A stretch of DNA of 64,000 nucleotides from Collinsella sp. (GTDB lineage Bacteria > Actinomycetota > Coriobacteriia > Coriobacteriales > Coriobacteriaceae). The stretch is taken from contig DXMW01000031.1 in the NCBI GenBank assembly GCA_019414045.1, forward strand, positions 217,712 to 281,711, in the 5' to 3' direction. Shown here in pieces: positions 8,855-20,133 of this stretch. The notes beneath the pieces were generated by a model. It had not been told where the DNA came from, searched no databases, and saw nothing but the letters and a program-made list of their open reading frames with translations. Each line of letters opens with the position of its first letter. Positions within the stretch are counted from its first letter, which is position 1. A program made the translations under genes and the position numbers.

Positions 8855-8894
8855 GCCTTTAGGCTGGCAAAACAGTCCTTATCTCACCGCAACT
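8828..8894. repeat. 67-bp palindromic repeat, copy B
   Basis: Same family as 7966-8032. This copy overlaps the 3' end of the zinc-ribbon gene and supplies its TGA stop. Confidence 0.85.
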
Positions 8895-8899
8895 GAAAC

Positions 8900-8926
8900 A
8901 GGGGCGCTCTCCAAGAGAGCGCCCCT
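8900..8926 (-). terminator. Probable terminator of the transketolase operon
   Basis: AGGGGCGCTCT and AGAGCGCCCCT form an 11-bp perfect stem with a 5-base loop, 50 bases past the stop. The minus-strand tail is GTTTCAG. Confidence 0.6.
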
Positions 8927-8975
8927 GCCGGGTTTCCATAGTACTGGCGAAGCAGTCCTTGAGATCCGTCTTGCC

Positions 8976-9917
8976 TTATGCCAAGAACTCCTTGGTGGTC
9001 GCCACGATGTTGGCGGCGTCCAGGCCGTACTTGTGCAGGAGCTCGGCACCCGGGCCAGACTCACCGAAGGTGTCGTTGACGCCGATCTTCTTGAGCGGCG
9101 TCGGGCACTGCTCACACAGGACGTCGGCAACGGCGCTGCCCAGGCCGCCGATCACAGAGTGCTCCTCGACGGTTACGACGTGGCCGGTCTTGGTGGCGCT
9201 CTTGACGATCAGGTCGGCATCGATGGGCTTGATGGTGTGCATGTTGATGACCTCGGCGTCGATGCCCTCGGCAGCGAGCTGCTCGGCGGCCTCGAGAGCC
9301 TCGCCGACCATCAGGCCGCAGGCGATGATGGTCACATCGGCGCCCTCGCGCATGACAATGCCCTTACCCAACTCGAACTTGTAGGTCTCGGGGTCGTTGA
9401 TAACCGGCGAGGCCAAACGGGCGAAGCGCATGTACACCGGACCGTCGCACTCGTAGGCGGCGCGCGTCACGGCGCGGGCCTCCACGTCGTCGGCGGGAAC
9501 AATTACGGTCATGCCGGGGATGACGCGCATGAGGGCGATATCCTCGCAGCACTGGTGCGTGGCGCCGTCCTCGCCCACCGAGATGCCGGCGTGCGTGGCG
9601 CCGATCTTAACGTTGAGGTGCGGGTAGCCGATGGAGTTGCGGACCTGCTCAAAGGCGCGACCGGCAGCGAACATGGCAAAGGTACTCGCGAAGGCAACAC
9701 GACCAGTGGTCGCGATACCGGCGGCGACGCCCATCAGGTTGCTCTCGGCAATGCCCACATCGAAGAAGCGGTCGGGGCAAGCGGCCTTAAACTTACCGGT
9801 CTGCGTGGCGGCGGCCAGGTCGGCGTCGAGGACCACAAAGTCATCGTGCTCGTTGGCGAGCTCGACGAGGGCCTCGCCGTAGCTTACACGCGTGGCGATT
9901 TTCTTGACGTCTGCCAT
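8976..9917 (-). CDS. Transketolase, C-terminal subunit
   Basis: The second half of a split transketolase (313 residues). It carries the pyrimidine-binding and C-terminal domains and works with the N-terminal subunit in the non-oxidative pentose phosphate pathway. Visible features are the conserved Glu region DVGIAESNLMGVAAGIA, GATHAGISVGEDGATHQ and the C-terminal regulatory fold (VTVEEHSVIGGLGSAVADVL). The ATG at 9917 starts one base after the N-subunit stop, so the two are translationally coupled. Split transketolases are common in Firmicutes and Actinobacteria. A role as a DXP-synthase-like enzyme is less likely because of the pairing. Confidence 0.93.
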   Translation of the reverse strand: MADVKKIATRVSYGEALVELANEHDDFVVLDADLAAATQTGKFKAACPDRFFDVGIAESNLMGVAAGIATTGRVAFASTFAMFAAGRAFEQVRNSIGYPHLNVKIGATHAGISVGEDGATHQCCEDIALMRVIPGMTVIVPADDVEARAVTRAAYECDGPVYMRFARLASPVINDPETYKFELGKGIVMREGADVTIIACGLMVGEALEAAEQLAAEGIDAEVINMHTIKPIDADLIVKSATKTGHVVTVEEHSVIGGLGSAVADVLCEQCPTPLKKIGVNDTFGESGPGAELLHKYGLDAANIVATTKEFLA

Positions 9918-9918
9918 C

Positions 9919-10749
9919 CTAGAGCTCCTCTCCGGCGGCCGTGAGCTCTGCCATGGCCTGCTCAAACTGTTCATCGTTGGGGGCCTTGCCGTGCCAGCCA
10001 ACCTGGTTCTCCATAAAGGACACGCCCTTGCCCTTTGTGGTCTCGGCGATAATGGCGGTCGGCTGCCCCTTGGTGGCGCGAGCCTCGGCAAAGGCGGCGC
10101 GGATCTGGTCGAAGTCGTTGCCGTCGGCGAGCTCAACCACGTGGAACTTGAACGCGCGGAACTTGTCGGCGAGCGGCATGGGGTCGTTGACCTCCTCGAC
10201 GGGACCGTCAATCTGAAGGCCGTTGTGGTCGACGATCACGCAGAGGTTATCGAGCTGCTGGTTGCCGGCAAACATGGCGGCCTCCCAGACCTGGCCCTCC
10301 TCGCTCTCGCCATCACCCAGCAGGGCGTACGTGCGATAAGTATCGCCCCAGTGCTTGGCGGCAACGGCCATGCCCACGGCGGCGGAAATGCCCTGGCCGA
10401 GCGAGCCGGTGGACATGTCGACGCCCGGGGTGTCGTTCATGTTGGGGTGACCCTGCAGGTGGCTGCCGATATGGCGCAGCGTCTTGAGGTCCTCTTTGGG
10501 GAAGAACCCGCGCTCGGCGAGCACGGCGTACAGGCCCGGAGCGCAATGGCCCTTGGAGAGCACAAAACGGTCGCGATCGGCCTTGCGGGGATCGGACGGG
10601 TCGACGTTCATTTCCTCAAAGTACAGATAGGTCATGATGTCGGCAGCACCGAGCGAACCGCCCGGATGGCCGGACTTGGCAGCGTGCACGCCGGTGACGA
10701 TGCCCTTCCTTACCTCATTGGCAACCTTTTTGAGCTCTTCGTCGCTCAT
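9919..10749 (-). CDS. Transketolase, N-terminal subunit
   Basis: A 276-residue thiamine diphosphate-binding half of the split transketolase. The ThDP motif GDGESEEGQVWEAAMFA is present, with conserved His in AKSGHPGGSLG, SKGHCAPGLY and QGHPNMNDTPGVDMSTG. It transfers two-carbon units between ketose and aldose phosphates in the cytoplasm. The C-subunit gene follows after one base. A promoter should lie in the AT-rich 10,800-10,900 region; CATAAT near 10,840 on the minus strand is a possible -10 box, but I see no matching -35. Confidence 0.93.
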   Translation of the reverse strand: MSDEELKKVANEVRKGIVTGVHAAKSGHPGGSLGAADIMTYLYFEEMNVDPSDPRKADRDRFVLSKGHCAPGLYAVLAERGFFPKEDLKTLRHIGSHLQGHPNMNDTPGVDMSTGSLGQGISAAVGMAVAAKHWGDTYRTYALLGDGESEEGQVWEAAMFAGNQQLDNLCVIVDHNGLQIDGPVEEVNDPMPLADKFRAFKFHVVELADGNDFDQIRAAFAEARATKGQPTAIIAETTKGKGVSFMENQVGWHGKAPNDEQFEQAMAELTAAGEEL

Positions 10750-10956
10750 TGTGCCTTCCTTTCATCCTCTTTAGACAAGATGCGCACGGCACCGAAGGTA
10801 ATCCCAACACAGCCGCAATGCACGTACGTCATTCATTATGCTGGAAACTGATGGCTTTACCAGAGTTTTTATCATTATTTGAACAATTTAGCAGGCAGAA
10901 CCGCTGATGAAACGGTTTATCAATGTGAACGTCTTTTGGATGGAACGCGGTCGCCC

Positions 10957-11847
10957 CTACGCGCTAATGTCCTTGAATCCCTCGCCGAAGGCTTCCGTAA
11001 CGTCAGCGACCGTCACAATGGCGTGAGGATCGCGCTCGCGCACGATCGTCTTGAGGGTATTGAGCTCTCGACGGCTCACGATGACCATGATCACCGGCTT
11101 CTCGGCACCCGAATACATGCCAGTCGCCTTAAACTTGGTACAACCACGACCCAGGCCATACATAATATCGGCAGCGATATCAGGGAACTTGTCCGAGATG
11201 ATGAGTACCATACGGCGTTTGTTGCCACCATCGACCACGGCATCGATCACGTAGCCGCTAATGACCATCGAAAGGCCTGCATATAGTGCATTTTCGATTG
11301 AAAAGACCGGAGCCGACAGCGCACATACGGCAACATCGATCGCCATGACGGTCGAGCCCACGGGCAGCGAGGTATTACGCGAGATGATTTGGCCAATCGT
11401 GTCCGAGCCGCCGGTGTTGGCGCCGGCGCGCAGCACCATGCCATAACCGATGCCCGTGATGATGCCGCCCCACATAGCGGGCAGCATCAGATCGGCATGT
11501 GCCAGCGGCGCCACAAACGGAGCGAACAGGTCGGTGAAAAAGCCCAGCAGCACAAAGCCTGTCGCCGTCTGCACCACGTAGAACATGCCGCCCTCGCGCA
11601 TAACGACCAGCAGCAGCAAGGCGTTCATCACGATCGTCTGAATACCAACGGGAAGCGATAGACCGCGCGATGCGCCAACCGCCTGGATAATGGTGGCAAG
11701 GCCCGTAACGCCACCGGCAGCAAGGCCGTTAGGAATCAAAAACAGGTCGGTCGCAATAGCGGCCAGAGCGCACCCCAACATAATCTGGGGCAGGTCGTGA
11801 AAGAAGTTCATCGAAAGAATGCGCTTAATGTCCAGACGATATGCCAT
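10957..11847 (-). CDS. YitT family membrane protein
   Basis: A 296-residue integral membrane protein of the YitT/DUF161 type, with five or six hydrophobic segments in residues 15-200 and a soluble DUF2179 domain at the C-terminus (about 205-290, FKATGMYSGAEKPVIMVIVS). IPNGLAAGGVTGLATI and GANTGGSDTIGQII are typical family segments. The substrate of the family is not established. I chose the ATG at 11847 with GGGAGG upstream. The prfB terminator separates it from prfB-secA. Confidence 0.88.
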   Translation of the reverse strand: MAYRLDIKRILSMNFFHDLPQIMLGCALAAIATDLFLIPNGLAAGGVTGLATIIQAVGASRGLSLPVGIQTIVMNALLLLVVMREGGMFYVVQTATGFVLLGFFTDLFAPFVAPLAHADLMLPAMWGGIITGIGYGMVLRAGANTGGSDTIGQIISRNTSLPVGSTVMAIDVAVCALSAPVFSIENALYAGLSMVISGYVIDAVVDGGNKRRMVLIISDKFPDIAADIMYGLGRGCTKFKATGMYSGAEKPVIMVIVSRRELNTLKTIVRERDPHAIVTVADVTEAFGEGFKDISA

Positions 11848-11859
11848 GCTGCCTCCCTC

Positions 11860-11888
11860 AAAAAAGCGCACCCCATCGGATGCGCTTT
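11860..11888 (-). terminator. Rho-independent terminator of secA-prfB
   Basis: On the minus strand AAAGCGCA-N10-TGCGCTTT is followed by TTT. It lies 125 bases past the prfB stop and just before the YitT gene. Confidence 0.75.
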
Positions 11889-12012
11889 GAACTTCTTCTT
11901 GTATTCGATTCTACCGATTCGCCGGACAAAAACCACCCCTGCGCAGGGTTTATTCCGAATACAAACCCGTCCAACCGTTGGGCTTAGCATCGGCTTGAAG
12001 CCGCCCGATGTT

Positions 12013-13160
12013 TTAGATCTCCGAGCCTTCTGCATCGGCGTTGCCGGTGGCCCAGCGATGATAGCCAATAACAAACGGGTCCAGGTCGCCATCGTCAAGA
12101 ACTGCCTCGACGTTGCTGGTCTCAACGCCCGTGCGTAGGTCCTTAACCATCTGATACGGGTAGAGCACGTAGCTGCGGATCTGGTTGCCAAAACCAATCG
12201 TGGTTTTGGGTCCGCGAATCTCATCGAGCGCCTCGGCGCGCTTCTCGAGCTCAATCTCGTACAGGCGAGCCTTGAGGATCTGCATGCACGCGGCCTTGTT
12301 CTGGATCTGGCTGCGCTCGTTTTGGCAGGTAACCACAATGCCGCTGGGGAAATGCGTCACGCGCACGGCGGAGTCGGTGGTGTTTACGCCCTGGCCACCC
12401 GGGCCACTTGCGTGGTACACGTCGACGCGGATGTCGTCGGGGTTGATCTCGATATCGATATCGTCGGGCAGCACCGGAATGACCTCGACGCCGGCAAACG
12501 TGGTCTGGCGGCGCTTCTTGTCGTCGGTGGGGCTAATGCGCACCAGGCGGTGGACACCGGCCTCGGCGCGAAGCATGCCAAAAGCATCCTTGCCTTCGAC
12601 GGTAAAGGTCGCGCGATCAATGCCAATGACCTCGGCCGCGGGGCAATCGTTGATGGTGACCTTCCAACCGCGGCGCTGGCAGTACTTCATGTACATCTTA
12701 AAGAGCATGAAGGTCCAATCCTGGGCCTCCAAACCACCCTGCCCGGGCTTGATGGTCACAATCGCGTCGCCATGGTCGAACTCCCCGGTAAACCAGCTCG
12801 CAAGCTCAAGCTCGTCGATGGCGCGGGCTAGGCGTTCTGCCGTAGCGGCAGCCTCCTCGCGCAATGCGACGGCGTCGGGGTCATCCCCCATCTCCTCGGC
12901 AAGCTCCAGCGCAGCGCGGGCATCGGAAAGCTCGCCGCGCGCGGTGTCCACGGCAGCGATATCTTCCTTGGTGCGCGCGATCTCCTCCATCGTGGCGCGA
13001 GCGGCATCGGCGTCGTCCCAAAAGCCCGGGGCGACGCTTTTGGCCTCGAGCTCCGTTACGCGGGTGCGCTTCTCGTCCAAATGGAGGTACGACTCAACCT
13101 CACCGAGCCGGTCCGCAAACGCGTCCAGCTCGGCGGGCGTTACCTCTAAAGCCTCAGCCA

Positions 13161-13161
<1 letters not shown>
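12013..13161 (-). CDS. prfB: Peptide chain release factor 2, no frameshift, SPT in place of SPF
   Basis: Releases nascent protein at UGA and UAA. It has 382 residues with the GGQ motif in ASGPGGQGVNTTDSAV and the RF2-type region ending in GFGNQIRSYVL. The frame is uninterrupted near codon 25, where many RF2 genes carry an in-frame TGA, so autoregulation by frameshifting is absent. The anticodon-like tripeptide that is Ser-Pro-Phe in E. coli reads Ser-Pro-Thr here (VRISPTDDKKRRQTTF). The ATG overlaps the secA stop by one base (TAATG), so the two genes are coupled. Confidence 0.94.
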
Positions 13162-15968
<2,807 letters not shown>

Positions 15969-16099
15969 GTGGTTTTCCTTTTTGGCCATCGCCCACGCCG
16001 TGCAGCTGCGGGCGAGTTAAACACAGATGATTGTACTTTAGCCAAACAAGGCGCGGCCTATACGGTCGACCTCGACCGCCACGTAATAACTATGACCAG

Positions 16100-16140
16100 C
16101 CTGCCGCAATGGAACAGGTTTATTTTGGCAGGTTTTATCT
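16100..16140. repeat. 41-bp palindromic repeat, copy 2
   Basis: CCTGCC and TTTTGGCAGG arms around ACAGGTTTA, matching 3050-3090 at 35 of 41 positions in direct orientation. Confidence 0.75.
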
Positions 16141-16195
16141 GAGCAAACGCCGTCTCTCTGCCATTTGGTGCCACGGGGACAGGTTAGCTTGCGCC

Positions 16196-16239
16196 AATAA
16201 AAAGAAAAGGGCCGCGCACCCAAATGGATGCACGGCCCT
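16196..16239 (-). terminator. Rho-independent terminator of rpmE
   Basis: AGGGCCG and CGGCCCT enclose a partly paired loop. On the minus strand the stem runs into TTTTCTTTTTA. Confidence 0.8.
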
Positions 16240-16275
16240 CATGCCATGAATGCGAGTGATTCCGCGGCGAGCTAT

Positions 16276-16701
16276 TTACTCAGCAGCCTCGGTGGTCTCG
16301 GCCTCGGCAGCGGCCTCCTCGACGGGAGCCTCTGCGGGAGCCTCGGCGGCCTGCTTGGCAGCCTCCTCGGCGAACTTAGCGGCACGCTTAGCCTTCTCGG
16401 CAGCCTTAGCCTCAGCGGCGGCCTTGCGAGCGGCCTCGGCCTCAGCAGCCTTGGCGGCCTTGGCAGCCTTGGCCTCCTCAGCCTTCTTGAGCTGGGCGGC
16501 AGCGGCGCCACCGAACTTGTCGGCGAAGCGCTGGACGCGTCCACCGGTGTCGACGAACTTCTGCTGGCCGGTGTAGAACGGGTGGCACTCGTTGCAAAGC
16601 TCGACCTTCATCTCGGACACGGTAGCGTGCGTCTTGAAGGTGTTGCCGCAGGAGCACGTCACCGTGCACTCGACATACTGGGGATGGATACCCTGCTTCA
16701 T
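16276..16701 (-). CDS. rpmE: 50S ribosomal protein L31 with long alanine-rich tail
   Basis: The first 70 residues are a standard zinc-type L31 (CSCGNTF and CNECHPFYTG carry the metal-binding cysteines). The next 70 residues are an Ala/Lys/Glu repeat-like tail (KAAKAAKAAEAEAARKAA) ending in acidic residues. L31 is normally about 70-90 residues, so the protein is nearly doubled. The tail is probably helical and highly charged. It is a single gene with its own terminator. The 68-bp direct repeat that marks the left edge of the accessory block begins about 225 bases upstream. Confidence 0.92.
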   Translation of the reverse strand: MKQGIHPQYVECTVTCSCGNTFKTHATVSEMKVELCNECHPFYTGQQKFVDTGGRVQRFADKFGGAAAAQLKKAEEAKAAKAAKAAEAEAARKAAAEAKAAEKAKRAAKFAEEAAKQAAEAPAEAPVEEAAAEAETTEAAE

Positions 16702-16898
16702 GGTAGGACTCCTTATTGGTCAGGCGCTGGTTACCGATCAGCGCATAAGGCGTCTTGGTTTCCGACCAAGACAACAAACTCGGCTATGGTACCACGGCGC
16801 CGCGCGTCCCACAAAAGGTTCACGGTCTTTTCGGAACGACACGAATCTGACCCATCGAAACACATCTCCACCGTTCCTTCAACTGGGAAAATGCCGTC

Positions 16899-16929
16899 CC
16901 CGGGGCCTGAGAAGGGCCCCGGGGACGTT
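16899..16929. terminator. Strong GC-rich hairpin
   Basis: GTCCCCGGGGCC and GGCCCCGGGGAC form a 12-bp perfect stem. The minus-strand flank is GGCATTTTCCC, which gives a weak T-run, so it may back up the terminator at 17019-17054. Confidence 0.5.
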
Positions 16930-16993
16930 CGACTGACTGCGGGAACGGCCTTTCCGCTCAATGTGTTCGGCTGAGATCGGAAATCAACCAAAC
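16926..16993. repeat. 68-bp direct repeat, left copy (possible att site)
   Basis: Matches 24556-24623 at 65 of 68 positions in the same orientation; the three differences are single bases. The shared core includes CTCAATGTGTTCGGCTGAG. Confidence 0.85.
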
Positions 16994-17018
16994 TGAACTA
17001 GGTTCAGTTGACATGGTT

Positions 17019-17054
17019 AAAAAACGAGGGGCGACGCTTTTGCGTCACCCCTCG
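17019..17054 (-). terminator. Rho-independent terminator of the left export operon
   Basis: On the minus strand CGAGGGGTGACGC and GCGTCGCCCCTCG pair around AAAA (one mismatch) and run into TTTTTT. It lies 16 bases past the stop of the secreted-protein gene. Confidence 0.9.
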
Positions 17055-17069
17055 TCCCGGCCGGTTGCT

Positions 17070-17414
17070 TTAGTTGTACACACGGTAGTTACACTTGAAT
17101 TGGGTTATGTGTCCATAGTTGGAGCGGTACCAACCCGACGTATAGCTGATTGCCTCTGCGCCTAGATAGTCGTAGCCCTTGTTGTAGCGAAGCTGACGGT
17201 AGGTCGTGTCGTACTCTGCTACGTAAAACGTGTCTCCAGAGAAGGCTTTGTACCGGTCTTTAACCGTCGAAGCCATGTACGCGGGTTCGACATCGCCTTT
17301 CTCTCCGTTGAGCGCATAGACGGGTGCCGCGATTCCGCATAAAGCCGTTGCCACGAGGATGGCGTAGACAGCCATGCGCGACGCGTTGGACTTCAGCTGT
17401 TCAAATAGTTTCAT
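17070..17414 (-). CDS. Small secreted protein of the left export module
   Basis: A 114-residue protein with a Sec signal peptide: basic N-region, hydrophobic core YAILVATALCGIAAP and a likely cut after VYA at residue 35. The mature part is about 79 residues, rich in Tyr and aromatic residues (YRSNYGHITQFKCNYRVYN), with a single Cys. I chose the ATG at 17414, 8 bases after GAGGAAGG and one base past the stop of the exporter gene; a GTG at 17423 is too close to the site. I do not recognise the family. The layout resembles lactococcin 972-type loci, so a bacteriocin-like role is possible but unproven. Confidence 0.6.
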   Translation of the reverse strand: MKLFEQLKSNASRMAVYAILVATALCGIAAPVYALNGEKGDVEPAYMASTVKDRYKAFSGDTFYVAEYDTTYRQLRYNKGYDYLGAEAISYTSGWYRSNYGHITQFKCNYRVYN

Positions 17415-17415
17415 G

Positions 17416-19230
17416 TCATTCACCTTCCTCGTATGTATCGAGGTATTCCTGCTTGAGCGTCTGCGAGGACGACTTGATCTTTTCCACGAGCGTGCCGGCC
17501 TCGATGAAGTAGAACGAGTTGGTGAGGTCTGCCAGGTCGTCGAGCAGATGGCTTGAAATGAGCACGCTGCGTCCCCGCGCCACTTCGCTGCGCATCGCGT
17601 CGCAGGAGGTTTTCCGTTTTCCCGGATCGAGGCCGTTCAGCGGTTCATCGAGGATGAGGTACGGGCAATCGGTCGCTATCGCCATGGCAAGCTTTACCTG
17701 CTGCTTCATTCCTGTCGAGAGTTTACGGGTCGGCTTGTCGAGATATGGGGAGATTCCGAGGGAGTCGCAGAGCGAGTCGATGTCGGCGGCCGATTTCCAC
17801 GCCTCCCTAACGAAAGCAAGGTGCTCGATGGCCGATAGCGTGGGATAGAGATCCGCGCTGCCCGAAGAGCTCAGGTAGACGAGTTCTGCAAATTCGGCTG
17901 ATCGACGTTGGCAGATTCCGTCTGCCGCCAGGCTTCCCGAGCGGATGCGGGTGGGAAATTGGCCCGACAGCGCTTCAAGAAGGGTGGTTTTCCCCGAGCC
18001 GTTGGGAGCAATGAGGCCCGCCGCCGTTCCCGGGCTCAGGAAAAGCGATCCGATTGAAAGTATCGTCGTGCTTCCGTATCCCACGCTCGCGTCCAGAAGC
18101 TCGAGCCCATGGTGCTTTTTCGCGGGTCCAGGCTGTTTGGGCGAACGTGTCGCAACGGCGCCGACCGCAAAAAAGACCGCGACGTATATCAGGGCCACGG
18201 CAAGCATCGATGCACCGCTTGAACCGGAGCCAATGAATTCTGTCGGGAAGCATCCTACGTAACCCGTTGCCTCGATAGGCGAGAATACGGCCAGCGGCAG
18301 GAGATTGAGCGCGGCGTTATGCTCCAGTGCCGAATCGGACAGTAACGGGAATACCGGGGCCGCGACAAGCAGCGCGGAGGTAAGGGGGCCCGCGAGGACG
18401 CGCCTCGTTGCGGTCGATAGGACGACGGAACAAACGGATATCAAGGTTCCGCCCGCAAGAAGCGCGATAAGCAGGGCTGTGAAGACGTTTCCCGCAGTCG
18501 TGGTGGTAAGCGCGCCGTCATGGAAGAAGACGATCGGGTACCCAATTTGCCCGAAGCCGTTTAGGGCCAAGGCGTAAATGCCCCCGGGCGCAAGGCCGGC
18601 GAGGAGCATCGCGGTCCCCGCGGCGATTATCGAAAACACGATCTGGATAAGGCGCCGGAATTTGGGCACGGGCGCCTTCGCCGCCAGGGTCGCAGGCCTT
18701 GTGGCCCCGAGCAGGAGTATCGACGAGAGAAGGAAGGGGATGAAGGGAAGGAAAGACGGCACCATGGCAATGGCGTAAGGCAGGAAGGAAAGGAATGGCA
18801 GGTCGCTTGCGGAGGCCGGGATATCCGTGATGCCGGAACTGCTCAGGGCACGGCAATATGCGAGCTCCGCGTCATTGGTCTCTCGGTCTCCCACGATGGA
18901 CCCGGATTGGAAGCCTTCGCCCATGAGCACGTAGTAGCTCTCGGCAGAATCGAGAAAGGCGGCGTCGGTTTGAGCGGCAAGGGCGGCGTTCGCGTATCTT
19001 GCAAGCTCCGCGTCATTTTGCTGCTCTGGAGATAGGTCTGTGCCGCTGGCCTGGGGCGCGCGCGTATTGAATGCGTCGACAAAGCTCTGCATGCCCTGTT
19101 TCATAAAGAAGGGCCCGTAGATGGGTGAATTGAACGCAATGGGGACGGAAAAGGCTGCAGCGAGAACGAGCGTACAAATCCATACGGCCTTGTCTCTTAG
19201 GATTAGTTTGAGAAGAAGTCGACAGTACAT
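17416..19230 (-). CDS. ABC transporter, permease fused to ATPase
   Basis: A 604-residue half-transporter-like protein. The N-terminal 380 residues hold six or so membrane segments, starting near residue 15 with a large extracytoplasmic loop at about 40-140. The C-terminal 215 form an ATPase: Walker A APNGSGKTTLLEAL, signature LSTGMKQQVKLAMA, Walker B YLILDEPLNGLDP and switch SSHLL. Bacteriocin-type exporters of this class usually keep permease and ATPase separate. The segment LNGFGQIGYPIVFFHDGA resembles motifs in the 740-residue permease at 20130-22352, suggesting common origin. The secreted-protein gene follows after one base. Confidence 0.82.
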   Translation of the reverse strand: MYCRLLLKLILRDKAVWICTLVLAAAFSVPIAFNSPIYGPFFMKQGMQSFVDAFNTRAPQASGTDLSPEQQNDAELARYANAALAAQTDAAFLDSAESYYVLMGEGFQSGSIVGDRETNDAELAYCRALSSSGITDIPASASDLPFLSFLPYAIAMVPSFLPFIPFLLSSILLLGATRPATLAAKAPVPKFRRLIQIVFSIIAAGTAMLLAGLAPGGIYALALNGFGQIGYPIVFFHDGALTTTTAGNVFTALLIALLAGGTLISVCSVVLSTATRRVLAGPLTSALLVAAPVFPLLSDSALEHNAALNLLPLAVFSPIEATGYVGCFPTEFIGSGSSGASMLAVALIYVAVFFAVGAVATRSPKQPGPAKKHHGLELLDASVGYGSTTILSIGSLFLSPGTAAGLIAPNGSGKTTLLEALSGQFPTRIRSGSLAADGICQRRSAEFAELVYLSSSGSADLYPTLSAIEHLAFVREAWKSAADIDSLCDSLGISPYLDKPTRKLSTGMKQQVKLAMAIATDCPYLILDEPLNGLDPGKRKTSCDAMRSEVARGRSVLISSHLLDDLADLTNSFYFIEAGTLVEKIKSSSQTLKQEYLDTYEEGE

Positions 19231-19348
19231 TTAGAAGCACCTACGTTCCTCAAAGAATTGTTAGATTAATAATGACAGACCGAATGAAGATGCGTGCGAT
19301 GGGGGCGAGGCGAATGGCTGAGCGGTATCGATATGCGGGTTCAACGGT

Positions 19349-19354
19349 ATTATA
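19349..19354 (-). promoter_or_regulatory. Possible -10 box for the left export operon
   Basis: A perfect TATAAT on the minus strand in an AT-rich 150-bp gap, about 120 bases upstream of the exporter start at 19230. No convincing -35 box was found at the right distance. Confidence 0.4.
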
Positions 19355-19383
19355 TTGACCACATAGATTTTTAACTTACATTT

Positions 19384-20133
19384 CTACCCGCCCTTTTCGT
19401 AGAGTCGCCGATACGTGCTTAGCGCACCCTCGGCGCGTCCGGCAGGCTTTGCGAAATGGGATCCAGGAGACTTCGGCGCAGCATCATCTTGCGGAATGCT
19501 TCTAATGAGCCTCCCATCCTTCAAAAACAGAATCTCATCGCACAGCCTATCGACCGAATCCAAGATGTGGGATGACATGATGATGCACGTACCAGAATCG
19601 GCCAGCTTCCTGAGAATCTCGGAATGCAAGTCCACCCTGCTGGGGTCGAGCGCGTTCATGGGCTCATCTAATAGAAGGTACCGCGCGCCCGTCGCATACG
19701 CAATCGCCAGGGTAAGCTGCTGCTTCATGCCCTGGCTCAGAGTGCGGATCCTCATCTTCGCGAACTCGCCTATCTGCGTTTGTTCCACTATCTCTTCGAT
19801 ATCGCGAGCATGCGGCCACATATCGCAAACCATCTTGAGGTGATCTTCCGCACGCAATCCGGGATACAGCAGCGTCCCCTCACCAGGTGCATAGAAGATC
19901 ATAGAACGGACCTCTCTCGCACCCGCACCCTGCACCTCATCCAGAACGATGCTCCCGTCCACGCGAGGACCCGGCAAACCTGCCATCGCACGCAGCAACG
20001 TCGTCTTTCCATGCCCGTTCGGAGCGACGAGACCGTAGACCGTACCCGGGGCAAACTCAGCGTTCACCGAATCTACGAGCACCTTCTTTCCATAAGAGAT
20101 CGTCAGCGTTTGAAGGTCAATCATCGAGATCAT
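19384..20133 (-). CDS. ABC transporter ATP-binding protein, right export module
   Basis: A 249-residue ATPase: Walker A VAPNGHGKTTLLRAM (His in place of the usual Ser), signature LSQGMKQQLTLAIA, Walker B YLLLDEPMNALDP and switch His in MSSHIL. About 40 residues beyond the core form a charged tail. Its ATG overlaps the permease stop by four bases (ATGA), so the two are coupled and almost surely form one transporter. It is similar in its signature to the ATPase half of the 17416-19230 protein. Confidence 0.9.
   Translation of the reverse strand: MISMIDLQTLTISYGKKVLVDSVNAEFAPGTVYGLVAPNGHGKTTLLRAMAGLPGPRVDGSIVLDEVQGAGAREVRSMIFYAPGEGTLLYPGLRAEDHLKMVCDMWPHARDIEEIVEQTQIGEFAKMRIRTLSQGMKQQLTLAIAYATGARYLLLDEPMNALDPSRVDLHSEILRKLADSGTCIIMSSHILDSVDRLCDEILFLKDGRLIRSIPQDDAAPKSPGSHFAKPAGRAEGALSTYRRLYEKGG

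Larger units (their letters stand above)
15969..16275. other. 307-bp spacer between secA and rpmE
   Basis: No gene seen. It contains copy 2 of the 41-bp repeat (16100-16140), a degenerate GGGGACAGGTT element near 16175 and the rpmE terminator (16196-16239). The secA promoter is expected here but I could not pick one out. Confidence 0.6.
16702..17018. other. Gene-free stretch at the left edge of the accessory block
   Basis: No supported gene. It contains a GC-rich perfect hairpin (16899-16929), the left 68-bp direct repeat (16926-16993) and an AACTGAAC-TAG-GTTCAGTT palindrome (16990-17008). The rpmE promoter must also lie here. Confidence 0.65.

Noticed and set aside
16731..16991. Minus-strand frame sharing VDFRSQPNTLSG with another at 24502-24747
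   Set aside because: The similarity is produced by the 68-bp direct repeat; the rest of the two frames is unrelated and neither has a ribosome site.
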